In this document: piece by piece, positions 22,830 to 35,227 of the stretch
How positions within the stretch are numbered: position 1 is the stretch's first letter
How the letters are laid out: the number at the start of each line of letters is the position of its first letter
Source: Corbicula japonica
Lineage: Eukaryota; Mollusca; Bivalvia; Venerida; Cyrenidae
Assembly (NCBI GenBank): GCA_038501625.1
Contig: JAZAYU010000168.1
Coordinates: forward strand, 1,148,669 to 1,212,668
DNA length: 64,000 bases
Direction: 5' to 3'
Translations under genes and position numbers: made by a program
Notes under the pieces: generated by a model
Told to the model about the DNA's origin: nothing
Seen by the model: the letters and a program-made list of their open reading frames with translations, nothing else
Database searches by the model: none

Positions 22830-23035
22830 CTTTTTCGCAAAACCAAATACGTTGGACTCCCTGCCTTCTCTGGCAAATATAATCAGCGCAGAAATTCCTG
22901 ACGATATGCTCAACAAGGCTTTATGACAAATGAAACCCCTCAAGTGGTTTTGGAGAAAAAATCGAGGACAAGAGTAAATCGGACTGACATTTCGGACGGA
23001 CGGACGGGGGCATAAAAAGACACAACAGAAGGCAA
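22830..23035. repeat. HINE-like repeat fragment (family G)
   Basis: A partial unit ending in CGGACGGACGGACGGGGGCA followed by TAAAAAG. This is the same tail layout as family A at 9095. Confidence 0.5.
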
Positions 23036-23339
23036 ACATCATAATAATCGTTTGCATGTCAACTGGACCTTAACCCAAATTAACAAAACACATCAATACA
23101 CTGTTTACTTGAACATTTTTATATTGAACATTAGCCTCATCCCATCTCTCATCTCATTCTCGCTTAATGTTTAAACTTGGCAAATATATTTACCAAAACT
23201 TAAATCACTTTTCTAAACTTACAATCCTGATTCCGGCCTCATCCACTTCATCTTCTGAAAGCATACAAACTCTGTGTCACTTGTTTTAACTAACACTTTA
23301 GCGTGTCCAAAATCTGAAAAAAAGATGACAAATGTTTAC

Positions 23340-23805
23340 TTTTTAATAACATAAATGATTCCTCGGAAGATAATCATCTTTTCGTCATGTATTGTTTGAA
23401 GTCTATTCAATGTTTCTTTTTGTTTCTCATCCACTCTTTTCACAGACCCCATCAATGCCACGGAGAATATTTCGTGTCTCTCTTTTACTATTTCATCCAG
23501 CTTTTCCTCATTGGCAAACTCTTTTCTCCCACTTCCAGATTTGTCATTTGAACTTTACACACGCCAAGACCTGGCAAGAAGGCTTCTTCATCTTCCTTCC
23601 ACGTGCTCCCTTGTAAACGGTGTAGTAAAAGTTGTATTTAGATCATTCTTCAAACTGCCCCACAAACACTTCCTTTTTGGGGGTCGTCAAATTTTTCTTT
23701 CATCAGTTCGTATTTTTCTATGATAAAAGAGTGTGTTCATGCTTGAACAAGTCCTTACTTTGATCTTCTCCAGAAACCTAACAGTCTGAAGCTTGAAAGT
23801 CTGAA
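23340..23805 (-). pseudogene. Myb/SANT-like DNA-binding protein pseudogene
   Basis: On the minus strand an exon after TTTATTTCAG (about 23762-23803) encodes a FLEKIK-ending segment. A second, after TTTTATCATAG, encodes KYELMKEKFDDPQK. Later sequence reads VFVGQFEE, then a stop where Trp would fit, then SKYNFYYTVYKG. A C-terminal helix (EEKLDEIVKERHEIF to IIYVIKK) ends in TAA near 23340. The shape resembles trihelix/Myb-SANT or MADF-like proteins that accompany some animal transposons. At least one nonsense change and one frameshift are present. The family call is tentative. Confidence 0.4.
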
Positions 23806-23960
23806 ATAAAAAAAGCCTAAGTGAGTAAAGTTGCAAAAATAAAATGGCTTTCATACTAAGGCTGCGTTTACATTTTAATGTATTCAATAACATTAAAGTA
23901 AAATACGCATTTCAGGAATTGCCACATTCAGAAGCCTACCCATACAGCAAAGAAGAAAAC

Positions 23961-24190
23961 AAATGAAATATGCATATCAGGAATGGCCACATCCAGCATA
24001 CACAGCCTCCCCACACAGCCAAAAAGTAGAGAGGAAAAGAGATCATTTTATTACAATAATCAGTTTCAAAATGGAAGCCACAAACAAACAACGAAAGTGA
24101 GAACCACAGAGGGGTTACCGCCTTGGAACGGTCTGTGGCAAAACAAGTTGCCACTGGGGGTTTAAACCAGGTTCTAGGGTGCACCAACCT
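23961..24190 (+). repeat. Dispersed repeat R2, copy 2
   Basis: Same block as 16991-17220. Its first 60 bp are duplicated just upstream (about 23891-23950). Confidence 0.65.
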
Positions 24191-27100
24191 CACACTTGCC
24201 CCAACAGGTTCTCGTATCACAAAACAAATACAAATTGTCTTGGTGAAATAACACCAACCCACCCATCAGCTCAACAATGTTGCATGCAAAAGCATACAAA
24301 CATATAAACATAAGAATTTAATAGCATTGGAAAGCCAAAGGGCGGGTACTCAATGATCTTACCGAGGCCAGAGCACCTGGAGTAAAATCAGCAAGAACAC
24401 GATGACAGGGATAAAAGAAACAAATCGAGCTTCTAGGTTCTTTTAAGAAAAGATTTCCCGATAAACCTTCATAAACTCTTAAACCCCTGCCACCGTCGAG
24501 CAACCAAAGAGGTAAGCATAATTATCAACTGTAGATGGGTTTATCACCAGGCCTGCCGAGCGCTGTAAAATATCATGTTGGTAACCTTTCTTTTTAAATT
24601 AACAGATGGTTTTTACGAATAACCGGGAGAAATTAACATCGCCTTTTTTCTTCTTAAGTTTATAAATTAAAGTTTTATATATTAAATTCTTGTAGAACTC
24701 GTTGTTTGATGGTTCTCCATTTTGTCCGGCTGTGTGTAAACATAATTGTTTGCTCGACCGATCCTTAGCACTCTTTCCAAAGTGAGATCTGTCTCTCTGA
24801 GATATCTCCTTCCCAAATCATTTGAGCTGCAATCATAAACAATTCGATCTATTCATTTTCCTTCATCGACCAATGCATCCATCCAAGACCAATATTGTGT
24901 TTGGAATATGTTGTTGCAGACAGCAATAAATAATAGACACACTGTAGTTTTCTACACTCCTAGTTCAATCGCAGCTATTAAGCTATTCAGATTTATATGG
25001 CTAGATGCATGGACAATTCCATTTGAAATTCACAGTAGCGTTATTTGTGCGGTGTGGCAGCCGTAGAAAGTCTTTCCGTATTTATAGTCAGTACTGTTAT
25101 CAGAAAATAATCTGTTACCGATGTCATGTAATTATGATAGTTTATTTGGGTTATCCGCACAACCTTTATTTAGTTGTCCCCACTAGCTCTATCAGTAGTA
25201 TAATAGTATGAAGAAGGCTAGGCACTGTCAGTGTATGTTACGGGTTAGATTTCCAGTATTGGCAAAATCCTAAATATTTTTATTCTAAAACCACAATATT
25301 AAATGTGTTTTTGGTATAAAAGCTTTTTGAAATATTAAATATATTCATAGTGTGGTGGTGACCACTTTGCAAGGGTAACAACTTTAACGCATATTTTTAA
25401 GGTGTGATTTACCAAAAGGAGGCAATTACCTACACTTTTCAACTTCTTAGTTAAAAGAAAGGAAACATATTGTGGTATATTGTTATTTTCGCATTAAATA
25501 TCAGTGACCTTGATTGGTCTATTAAATGAAGCCAAATTGTCTTGTGCAATTACTTTACACTTTATTTGATGGGGATACCTTAAGCTTCCTAAACAAAGAG
25601 GGTATGAGGTGGGACGATGCAATAATATGGTAATCAAATCACTAACATGTTTTCTATTTCTTATTCCTTTCAGTTATTTTCATAACCTCACATCTCGGAA
25701 AAATAAAATATTTGAAATTGTACTGACACGTTTGTAGTAATTTACCAGAATAAGAAAAATTATCAACATGTCACTTTTAAAGGTCAATCAAATGATGGCT
25801 GGCATTTTGGGCGTTTAAAGAATGCCATTATGTGCATGGGATAAATGACCTAATTTTGGTCCAAATTATCAAGTAAGTCACAAAATAAGGTTTTCATGTC
25901 GAGTTATTATCTATGGCCCATCAGAAATGGGGGCTGAAAAAAAGCTTACATATAGGAATACCAATGTTTTTCATATTCTATAGTAAAATGCTCATTAAAT
26001 GCATAAATTTACAAACCTAAATATCCAGTCCATTGCTCTGTTTGCTTGAGAACCATTAATAGAAAGAAGGAAAGAGTTTCCAGAAATGTGACAACTTAAA
26101 GTCGAGCTCACTGCAAGCGGGCTCGACAAACATTGTTTGCCCTAATAACTCTTTATATCTATCCAGTTTTTTATTACTTTTTGGATACTGCCTCGGGGCA
26201 ATCTCCTTCGCAGATTTGTCTTCACTTACACTCAATTTAAATTTCTGCGAAAGGCTCGATGTCAAGATTTTTAACCAAACTCGATAGCTCTGTTTTATAC
26301 CATCATAATTATGAATTTGAAAGCTTCAGGTAAAACAAATGACAGAAATCTTCACCATCTTTCATTAAAAGCGATGAAACCCAATCTATTGTAAATGTAA
26401 TTGGTGAACTATTTCTTTGAGTTAAAGTAAAAGTAGTCCCAGCCTATAACAGAGGTGAATGTAATGAGCCGTAAGTGTAAGAGAGTGGCCTCAGGGGTTG
26501 GTAAAAAAGTATACATGCGACTTACGAGCTAAATATGGAGCAATTTTTTAAGGAAAGATACATGTACTGATTAGTTATAAATAAAAAGAAGTATGTTGTA
26601 ATGATGCTTTATTTTCCAGATGTTGCAAATAACAAAACAATCATAAGATGTTAATTTTCACAGATTTTCATGATGTCATATTGTATTTGAGTTGGAAAAA
26701 GTTGATGGAAAAAATACTCCAGAGAAATATGGAATACTTCCCAACAACTACTAATATTTAGTATTTAAATGCCAACGGGTATATAATGACTGACTTCAGT
26801 ATGTTTTTTTCTAATGTGTCTAAACATATGCAAAATAAACATTAAGGGCCGTCTTCAGTCCACATTTCACTGTAATCAGTAAAAACTAGCAAAATCTCTG
26901 TAATATCAACTTGCAGTTCAATGTTACTGTGCACAAATACTCGTTATTCATGTTTCTTCATTCTACATGCATGTACGTTAATAAAAAATTAGAACAGTAA
27001 AGAAAAATAAGATCTAAACATTTCCTAAAATTCTATTTTCATACCACACAAATATTTATTTAAAAATGTTAATAATACGAGCACTTTTAAGAGGTTTTTT

Positions 27101-29122
27101 TTAAATCTCTTTATTTACTGATTAGTAACTTTATTTTCATCAACAGGTCTACGTATAAAGAAACTGCTATGTCTTTCCTTATTAATCTATTGGCCGACAT
27201 CACGCTGAATGCATTTACAGATTTTGCACTCTTTTCAGTCTTCGCACTCTTTTCATTCATTCACAATAAACCATAAAAATCTGTCTTTAAATAAATGAAA
27301 ATTTCATAATAATTGTTTCATGTAATTTTAGTCGATTAAAAGTACAGCAATTATGGCAACAAATGTGACATAACAGGGATAATATAAGCCATCATGAATA
27401 AAAAACTGAATTAAAATAACAGCGTAGAAAATCTCAATTACCATTATATTAAACATTGAACTGATTAGTAGGTAAACTGAACTGGTTTATCTATGACGGA
27501 TGCAAGTCCCTAGATCTACAGGTACATGTAGAGTCAGTTGCCTTTTTACCATATAATCTAACTTAAAATGAGGATAAATAGAAAAAAGTGAAAAGCGATA
27601 TAAATTATAATGGTGAAAATAAGTAAATAAGAAAACGAATAAGTAAATTAAGGATTGAATCGATAGTTGATGGGTATGGAAAACAGTTGGGTTGTTTTAA
27701 GTGTGTGAAACGCTCAATAATCTGTTTAATACAGAAATAACTAGAAGAATTCGTAATATTACGGCTTTTTCGAATGGCTGTTGGAACAGCTAAGTTGACG
27801 ACGAAGGGAATGACGGCACGCTTTTTCGCAGCAACTCGTGGCAAAACGTGCTTGCAAGGCGACGTCACACGTCAAAACATCGTGCAACGTTCAATAAATT
27901 GTTAAAGGCTCTACTTTAGCCACGCCTTTTAAATAATACGTCACACTGTTTACCATTAGAACTAATGATTCGTTAGATGAATAAGACTTCATCGTAGAGG
28001 ATGAAGTTGAAGTGTAAATATTGAATAATATTGAACATTATGGAAAGATTCGACTTGCAAACAATATCATTGATCAAATTCCGACGGTTTATCTTAAGTT
28101 TTGCCGTCTGGTATACGTGTATGTGGTCCGTTTCAGTAAACGGTTTCTTAAAGTGATAATGGTGTTCACGATTAAAATATAATTTCTATATGGTAAATTA
28201 GGTTTCTTGAAATGTAATGAATGTTTAGAATAAATGACAAAGTATTTTACACGACTGAATATTATAAAATGCATTTTATACAAAATGTAGTTTACAATTG
28301 TAAGTAAATAGTATGTTTGTTTTGCTAAGTATAAACTGTGCTGTCTTGAAGACTATCATTACAGTAACGTAAACTTTCTCGAGTGCCGTTATTTTACATA
28401 TGTTCAGAATAGTTAACTTATTTTTGATAACAATAGTGTAAATTGACGTTAAGTTTCTTGTCTTTTTAAGAGCTGTTCGAAAGATTTCTCGAAGCAGTTC
28501 TGTTCCAACTTGTAGAAGTAGAAGGATGAAGCGAATGTAGTATTCGTGTTCTACTGTTATAATCTTTGCTGTTTCCTGGCCTGAAACGATAATTAAATGT
28601 ATATACTGTATTTGGTTACTGTTTACCAATGACAGAGAAGTGATAACTAAAATCAAGCGTTTGCCCATTATGTCATCACGCCACTGGGTGGAGTACAGTC
28701 GTGAACTGATAAAATGGGGGATTTCATTTCAAGAAAATCTTGTGATGGGTCAAATAAGTCGTGCTTGCAATTAAGTAAAAAGGAAAAATACAGCCTTTTC
28801 AAGTTATACTGTATAATTATAAACGCTTTTCATGTGCAAATATTCTTATAATGATGCATCTAGCCATCATTCACTAGGCAAGTAATGACTGTATACACGT
28901 AGCAAATGTATATTTTCACACGAGCCTGTAAAAAACACATAAACTGCCAGAAATCCTAGACTCGACGCTATATGAATAAACAGTCTCGCGACAGAGAAAA
29001 AATGTCAATGTGATTGCGTACGAAATTTAATATCGTTATGTATTCTGAATGTTAATTTTTCATATATGGTTTCCAAAGTAATAGAAGATAGCAATCTACA
29101 CCAGTAAAGACGACGTGCGCCA
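24191..29122. other. Long AT-rich region without a supported gene
   Basis: About 4.9 kb with only short, compositionally random ORFs. A local hairpin, GTCGAGCTC...GGGCTCGAC, lies at about 26101-26128. An ORF of 130 codons at 28276-28668 (minus) is Ile/Leu/Thr-rich and looks like chance. Nothing else is supported. Confidence 0.4.
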
Positions 29123-29234
29123 ATGTCTTCATCAGTGTCATCACCTGTCCGTCCTGCACTAGACGCTCAACCGCCCGTGTCCCATTCCGTCGGCTTTACT
29201 CATACACCAGTGCTCCATGTCAGTCCTTGTAAAG
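29123..29234 (+). CDS. 5' part of a small host ORF split by the LINE
   Basis: An ATG at 29123 opens a Ser/Pro/Val-rich frame that runs to the LINE insertion point. If the LINE and one copy of the target duplication are removed, the frame continues at 35228 and ends at TAA 35284-35286 (56 codons). Coding status is uncertain because the ORF is short. Confidence 0.3.
29220..29234 (+). repeat. Target-site duplication, left copy
   Basis: TCAGTCCTTGTAAAG, repeated exactly at 35213-35227. Confidence 0.9.
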
Positions 29235-29800
29235 GCCCCCAGCTGGGTGGGGGGATAGAAATAGCCCAGCTGCAGTACAGCAGAGGGTAAAACCCCCTCA
29301 ATGTACCTGCCTGTTTGCCGTAGGTGGCGTCCCGCAATGGGTTGGAAGAGAGGATCCTGGTGGTTGAGAATACCCCGGGGATCTCCAGGTATTCAACACA
29401 CTACTTTGGCCTTAATTTCAACCTAGAAGGGTGGCTAGGTGGGCCCGACCTAGTCAATCGGCTAGCCACGCCTTGCCCTATATGTTCTCAATTATTTGAC
29501 CTTCAATTTTATCATGATATGTATTTACCATTGCATTCTTGTTTAGAATATGTTAATATTCCACCTTTTACATTTACTATGTTGTCAAACGTCACTATGT
29601 TTACAATAAACATATTCCGTCTACTTTTTGAAAACCAAGAAATATAAGGCGGTGGCTTATGGGCTAATCGGGTACGATTTGTGGTGGCAGCTCACTGAAC
29701 TATCCGAGTATACCATTTAGGTACCCCTGGCACGGGAGCTGGATATCCGCTCCAATATACGTGTCCCCTAGTTGGGCTCCGTGGCGGGTGGGGGGCTTGA

Positions 29801-31096
29801 ATGATGAATTTATTATATAACACCATGGGTACCAAACGTCCTTGTACTGACAATTTTAGCAATAGTTACAACAGCATTTCGGAACAATTTCCCAGGTTCT
29901 TGGTTATAACATCACTTTTGGACACCAAAAAAGTTACTGAATTATCACCATTTGTTATTGACAAAACAATCCAATCAGTTGCAGGTCATGTGAAATCAGT
30001 TAAAAAAATGAGATCAGGAGATTTATTAGTGGAAGTGGAAAGGAAAACTCAATCAAATAATCTGACAACAAAACTCAAAAAGATTCTGGATTTGAATGTC
30101 GCATGCACACCACATAGATCATTAAATTCATCAAGAGGAGTCATAAGATGCATAGATTTAAAAGGGCTTTCGGACGAAGAAATTATTGAAGGATTAAAAG
30201 AACAAGGAATAACAAACGCACGAAGAATCAAAATTACAAAAGAAGGACGCCGAATTGAAACAAACACAATCATATTAACATTTAACTCCTCAATTATACC
30301 CAAGACAATCAAAGTAGGATACCTTCAAGTAAATGTTGATATCTATATTCCAAATCCACTTCAGTGTTACAGATGCTTCCGTTTTGGGCACGACGAAGAT
30401 AATTGTTCACAACCTGGAGACAAAACGTGCCCAAAATGTGCCCAATCAGGAATTGATTTTTCCCATATAGAGCACTGTACAAATGAAATAAAATGTAGAA
30501 ACTGTGGAAATAGCCATTCAGCAAGATCTAAAGAATGCTCATTTTGGAAAAAAGAAAAAGAAATACTTAGAATCAAATACACACAAAACGTAACCTTTCC
30601 GGAAGCAAAGAAAATCTTTGAAACAGTGTCCAGTATTTCAACTGCATCAACAACATACGCATCTGTGACCAGAAGCCTGGGAAATTGTACATGTAAATGC
30701 ACATGCCAACAACCAAATATGACAATAACTGAAAAGTCTACATCTAAACCAGTATCTAATACAACCACTTCTCAACCAACATCTTATGTAACACTTAATT
30801 TAAAGGCGCCCACGGACGGTGGCGCTGCTGGGGTGGGTGGCTCCCGGGGAGCCACGGTAAGTGATCCTGTGAGGATTGCTGAGGTCTCTACGGAGATCTC
30901 TGGTGGCTCGGTGGGGGCGGATGCCTCGGCTGGTTACACTGTGCCTGTGACAGTTAAACCGCACACCAAAGCCAACAAGAAAAACTCTCCAAAGGAGAAA
31001 ATAAAACTCGACACCGTAGAATACAGAAGGGATCTGATGATCCCATCCAAGCTCATAACCGGTTTAAGGCATTATCAGACGACTCCGAGTCTGTGA
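29801..31096 (+). CDS. LINE ORF1 protein with zinc knuckles
   Basis: A 431-codon frame (an internal Met at 29825 is an alternative start). Residues about 30-180 look like the RNA-recognition-type fold of LINE ORF1 proteins. Three Cys/His clusters follow: a CCHC knuckle CYRCFRFGHDEDNC (about 189-202), a CPKC...H...C cluster (about 210-226) and CRNCGNSHSARSKEC (about 236-250). Such proteins bind the element RNA and form the ribonucleoprotein that is reverse transcribed. The tail is low-complexity and Gly/Ser/Thr-rich, with locally higher GC (about 30805-30950). The frame is intact. Confidence 0.8.
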   Translation: MMNLLYNTMGTKRPCTDNFSNSYNSISEQFPRFLVITSLLDTKKVTELSPFVIDKTIQSVAGHVKSVKKMRSGDLLVEVERKTQSNNLTTKLKKILDLNVACTPHRSLNSSRGVIRCIDLKGLSDEEIIEGLKEQGITNARRIKITKEGRRIETNTIILTFNSSIIPKTIKVGYLQVNVDIYIPNPLQCYRCFRFGHDEDNCSQPGDKTCPKCAQSGIDFSHIEHCTNEIKCRNCGNSHSARSKECSFWKKEKEILRIKYTQNVTFPEAKKIFETVSSISTASTTYASVTRSLGNCTCKCTCQQPNMTITEKSTSKPVSNTTTSQPTSYVTLNLKAPTDGGAAGVGGSRGATVSDPVRIAEVSTEISGGSVGADASAGYTVPVTVKPHTKANKKNSPKEKIKLDTVEYRRDLMIPSKLITGLRHYQTTPSL

Positions 31097-31204
31097 TGGA
31101 AATCGCAGATGAAGAGTCGCGTGCAAGACCTCATATCACGCGGTTGCAGGATCCAGCTAAAACATAGTCTGATCTTAATTCAACTCTTTATCTGTTGAAT
31201 AAAT

Positions 31205-32320
31205 ATGAAAAATAAGATCATACAATGGAATTGTCGTGGTATTAGATCTAACTATGAGGAATTAACTTTACTTTTATCTCAACACCAACCAGTAGCGGTT
31301 TGTCTACAAGAAACCTTTCTTAAAACTACTGACAATTGTTCTGTAAAACACTATTTATCTTATCATAAATCCACAAATGATGACAGAGCTTGTGGAGGAG
31401 TTTCAATAATTGTCAGTAATAATGTTCCGCATAAATGTTTATCTCTTGATACAACACTACAAGCACAATCTATAAGTTTAACGTTAAACAAAACTATTAC
31501 ATTGTGCTCTCTTTATCTTCCACCTAGCCAACCGATTAACATTGCAGAACTTGACAAACTAATAACACAACTCCCTTCCCCATTTATTCTAATGGGTGAC
31601 TTTAACTCCCATAATACATTATGGGGTTGTTCAGACACAAATAACAAAGGGCAAATTATTGAAGATTTCATTACAAAACATAATTTGTGTCTTTTCAACA
31701 ACAAATCACACACATATTTACATCCTGCTACTGGTTCATACTCATCCCTAGACTTGACTCTCTGTAGTCCTGACATGTTTTTAGATTTTACTTGGAATGT
31801 TGATTCAGATCTTCATGGAAGTGATCATTTTCCAATTATGTTGTCAGAAGAAGGCCCATCGATTCAAGAACGCCCACCAAATTGGAAACATCACAAAGCT
31901 GATTGGAACTTGTTCAGAGTTCGTTGTGAACAAACTATTTCAACAGACAAACTAACTGAGCACGAAGATCCATCAGATTTTTTTACATCTTTACTTGTCA
32001 GGGCTGCTGAAGAAGCAATACCTCAGACCACGACATCCCCTAAACATCCAAACAAGCCTTGGTATAATAAAGACTGTAAAACAGCTATTTCTGAGCGTAA
32101 ATATGCTCTCAGACAATATAATTTAAGACCAACATCTGAAAATCATACAAGATTTAAAATCGCCAGAGCTAAAGCACGTAGAACCATAAAACAAAGCAAA
32201 CGAACATCATGGCGTCAATATGTCTCAAACCTTAACTCTAGATCTTCCATAAAGAAAACTTGGGATATGGTAAGAAAAATATCAGGGAAAAAACGGCCAT
32301 ATTATTGTTCAACATCTTAA
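31205..32320 (+). CDS. LINE ORF2, 5' part: AP-type endonuclease
   Basis: 371 codons opening 108 bp after ORF1. It carries the apurinic-type endonuclease fold that nicks target DNA: Asn9 in QWNCRG, Glu36 in LQETF, GDFN at 131-134 and SDH at 206-208, so the catalytic set is complete. A lysine-rich linker follows. The frame ends soon after an A6 run (32288-32293). Beyond it the coding sequence continues in the next frame, so this is the first half of a frameshifted ORF2. Confidence 0.8.
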   Translation: MKNKIIQWNCRGIRSNYEELTLLLSQHQPVAVCLQETFLKTTDNCSVKHYLSYHKSTNDDRACGGVSIIVSNNVPHKCLSLDTTLQAQSISLTLNKTITLCSLYLPPSQPINIAELDKLITQLPSPFILMGDFNSHNTLWGCSDTNNKGQIIEDFITKHNLCLFNNKSHTYLHPATGSYSSLDLTLCSPDMFLDFTWNVDSDLHGSDHFPIMLSEEGPSIQERPPNWKHHKADWNLFRVRCEQTISTDKLTEHEDPSDFFTSLLVRAAEEAIPQTTTSPKHPNKPWYNKDCKTAISERKYALRQYNLRPTSENHTRFKIARAKARRTIKQSKRTSWRQYVSNLNSRSSIKKTWDMVRKISGKKRPYYCSTS

Positions 32321-34889
32321 AACACCATCCACTACAGCTACATCCAAACAAGAAATTGCAAATATTTTAGCAGACACGTTTGCAAACAAGTCCTCAACTA
32401 ACAACTACAGCGCACAATTTCAAAAGCACAAAGGAGTTCAAGAAAAAACAAAACTCAATTTCAAATCAAACAACACTGAAGCATACAATAAATTATTCCC
32501 AATAAAAGAACTTAAACTTGCTCTTAGAAAAGCACATGATACTGCACCTGGATCAGACAAAATACATTACCAATTTCTTAAACATCTTCCTGATTCATCT
32601 TTAATCTGTTTACTTGAAATTTATAATAAAATATGGCAAACTGGAATCCTCCCAGACTCTTGGAAGGAGGCTATTATAATTCCTGTCCCAAAACCAGATA
32701 AAGATCTTACAAATCCTTCAAATTACCGTCCTATAGCTCTGACAAGTTGTATTTGTAAAACAATGGAAAGAATGGTAAACACCAGGCTTGTTTGGATTTT
32801 AGAAAAGAAAAATCTAATAACAAATTTCCAATCTGGCTTCCGTAAACAAAGGAGCACTTTAGATCATCTCGTAAAATTTGAAACACTCGTACGAGAAGCC
32901 TTTCTAAAAAAGAACCACTTTGTTTCTATATTTTTTGACCTCGAAAGTGCATATGACACTACCTGGAAATATGGTATAATGCAAGATTTACATAACTTTG
33001 GAATCAGAGGTCGACTTGCATATTTTATCTCTTCATTTTTAAAAGATCGCCAGTTCAAAGTTCGGGTTGGCAATACATTGTCTGACCCACACGAACAAGA
33101 AATGGGTGTTCCACAAGGTTGCATCCTTTCTGTTACTCTTTTTAGTGTCAAAATCAACAGCATTGTTAAAGCTGTCAACCCTGGTATCGAATGTTTTCTG
33201 TATGTTGATGATTTTTGTATCTGTTACAGATCAAAACACATGCATACCATTGAAAGACAACTCCAGCAAGTCTTAAATTATCTACATAAATGGTCAAACG
33301 AGAATGGGTTTAAATTCTCAAAGACCAAAACAAAATGTATGCATTTCTGTAATGTTCGTAAATTACATTTAGATCCTGAATTAACCCTTGACAATACACC
33401 TATTGAAGTAGTAAAAGAGTTTAAATTTCTTGGACTTGTGTTTGATTCAAAACTAACGTTTATACCACACATTAAATATCTCTCCGATAAATGTCAAAGA
33501 GCTCTTAATTTGATCAGAGTGGTATCCAGTATGGATTGGGGAGCAGATCGTGAAGTTCTTCTTAGACTTTACAAATCTCTGATTAGATCTAAACTTGATT
33601 ATGGATGTATAGTTTATGGTTCTGCAAGGAATTCTTACATTAAAAAATTAGACACTATTCATAATCAGGGCCTTAGATTAGCGCTCGGAGCCTTCAGAAC
33701 GTCTCCAATTGCTAGCCTGTATGCAGAAGCAAATGAACCATCTTTATATTTGAGAAGACAAAAACTTGGTCTACACTATTTTCTTAAACTGAAATCAAAT
33801 CCAAAAAAACCGACCTACAAAACTGTATTTAGCCCAATGTACGACGATCTTTTCCAACAAAGGGAAAATACTATTCCACCATTTAGCTTACGCAATAATC
33901 GGTACATTGAAAGTTTAAATGTAGACCTGAATGACATAGAAACCAATCAGATTCCAGACATTCCACCGTGGATCTGGAAATCCCCGCAATTTATTAATGA
34001 CCTTGCTAAAAATAAAAAGGAAACAACAATTCCTGAAATATTTAAAATTCAATACAATGAAATTAAACAACACTTTTATAATTATAAATATATTTACACA
34101 GATGGATCAAAACAAAACAACAGAGTAGCTGCTGCAGCTGTTACAGAAGATAAAACTTTTTCTTTTCGTCTTCCTGATAACTCTAGTGTCTTTTCAGCTG
34201 AACTTAAGGCGATTGAACTAGCACTAAATCACATTGAAACTGAAGGTTATATGAGATATCTTATTTTCACGGACTCTTTGTCGGCTATGCAAGCTCTTGA
34301 TTATGAAAATACTGAAAACCCTCTTGTTGTCAATTTATTACAGAAGATTTCTTACCTCCTGCAGGAATCCGATATAATATTCTGTTGGCTTCCTGGTCAT
34401 ATTGGTATTCAGGGAAATGAAGCAGCAGATAAGGCTGCAAAAACAGCACTTAATAATGAGATTTTACCATTCAAAGTCCCATATTGTGATTTTAAACCCC
34501 TTGTTAACAGTTTTGTAAAAACTGTCTGGCAAACATCATGGGAAGATCCTTTGAATCATAACAACAAGTTATTCTCTATAAAACCTGTTTTAGGAGAATG
34601 TCCATTATCTTCTAGATCATCACGAAGAGAAGAAATTGTTCTTTGTCGCATTCGTATTGGACATTCTTATCTTACACACTCATATCTTTTAAAGGGGGAA
34701 GAAGCCCCACAATGTATACCTTGTTTTACTGATCTTACCCTTAGTCATATTTTTATTCACTGTGTGGACCTTGCACACATTCGAAATAAATATTTTAATG
34801 TTCAAACCATGTCTGACCTTTTTAATACAGTTACCCCCGATTCAATTTTTAACTTCTTAAAGGAAATAAATCTTTTTAAGAAAATATAA
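32288..34889 (+). CDS. LINE ORF2, 3' part: reverse transcriptase and RNase H
   Basis: Coding sequence in the shifted frame. It is open from the A6 run, although its first ATG is at 32763. The RT begins near SNYRPIALT, with motif A FFDLESAYD, motif B GVPQGC and motif C YVDD (147-150 counted from 32763). RNase H follows: YTDGS (about 447), SAELKAIEL, FTDSLSA and WLPGHIGIQGNEAADKAA (about 541), so the D-E-D-D residues are present. A Cys/His cluster (CIPCFTDLTLSHIFIHC) lies near the C-terminus. The enzyme copies element RNA at the nicked target. No other stop or shift was seen. Confidence 0.85.
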
Positions 34890-35212
34890 TCTTTTTATTT
34901 TATCTACATTTTTTCATATATATATATATATATATATATATGTGTATGTGTATGTATATATGTATATGTGTATCGACTGCAGGTGTTGGTTGACTGACTG
35001 TCCTGTCTGAATACTCGTGCAGTTAGTCAACGAACATTTGAATCACATGTATCACACCATAATTTTATCATATTTTACTTGTAATTTTACATTCAACTAA
35101 GCGTGTATCTTACTGTTATTTTACTGTTATTTAACGTAGATTTTGCATTTTATTTTTACTGCGCCCAAAATGACCTCAGATGTCGACGGGCCGTAAAATC
35201 CCATTCATTCAT
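34890..35212 (+). other. LINE 3' UTR with TA microsatellite and repeat tail
   Basis: Contains (TA)n at 34916-34941 and ends CCATTCATTCATT directly before the right target duplication. Confidence 0.7.
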
Positions 35213-35227
35213 TCAGTCCTTGTAAAG
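35213..35227 (+). repeat. Target-site duplication, right copy
   Basis: TCAGTCCTTGTAAAG, identical to 29220-29234. Confidence 0.9.

Larger units (their letters stand above)
29235..35212 (+). mobile_element. I/Nimb-type non-LTR retrotransposon, near full length
   Basis: A 5.98-kb LINE with a GC-rich 5' UTR (29235-29800), ORF1 (zinc knuckles), ORF2 (endonuclease, reverse transcriptase, RNase H) and a 3' UTR with a TA microsatellite. It ends in CATTCATTCATT short tandem repeats rather than poly(A). An exact 15-bp duplication (29220-29234 and 35213-35227) marks target-primed insertion. A CCHC-type ORF1, an RNase H domain and a short-repeat tail together point to the I superfamily (I, Nimb or a relative). 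The exact duplication and single frameshift imply a recent insertion. Confidence 0.85.

Noticed and set aside
23223..23314. A possible minus-strand exon beginning with an FGHAK-like motif, considered as a kinase DFG segment
   Set aside because: No other kinase motif nearby; the resemblance is too short.
28276..28668. 130-codon minus-strand ORF
   Set aside because: Composition is that of random AT-rich DNA; no motif, promoter or splice support.
29324..29647. 107-codon ORF before LINE ORF1
   Set aside because: It lies in the LINE 5' UTR, shows no domain and its end is AT-rich and random-looking.
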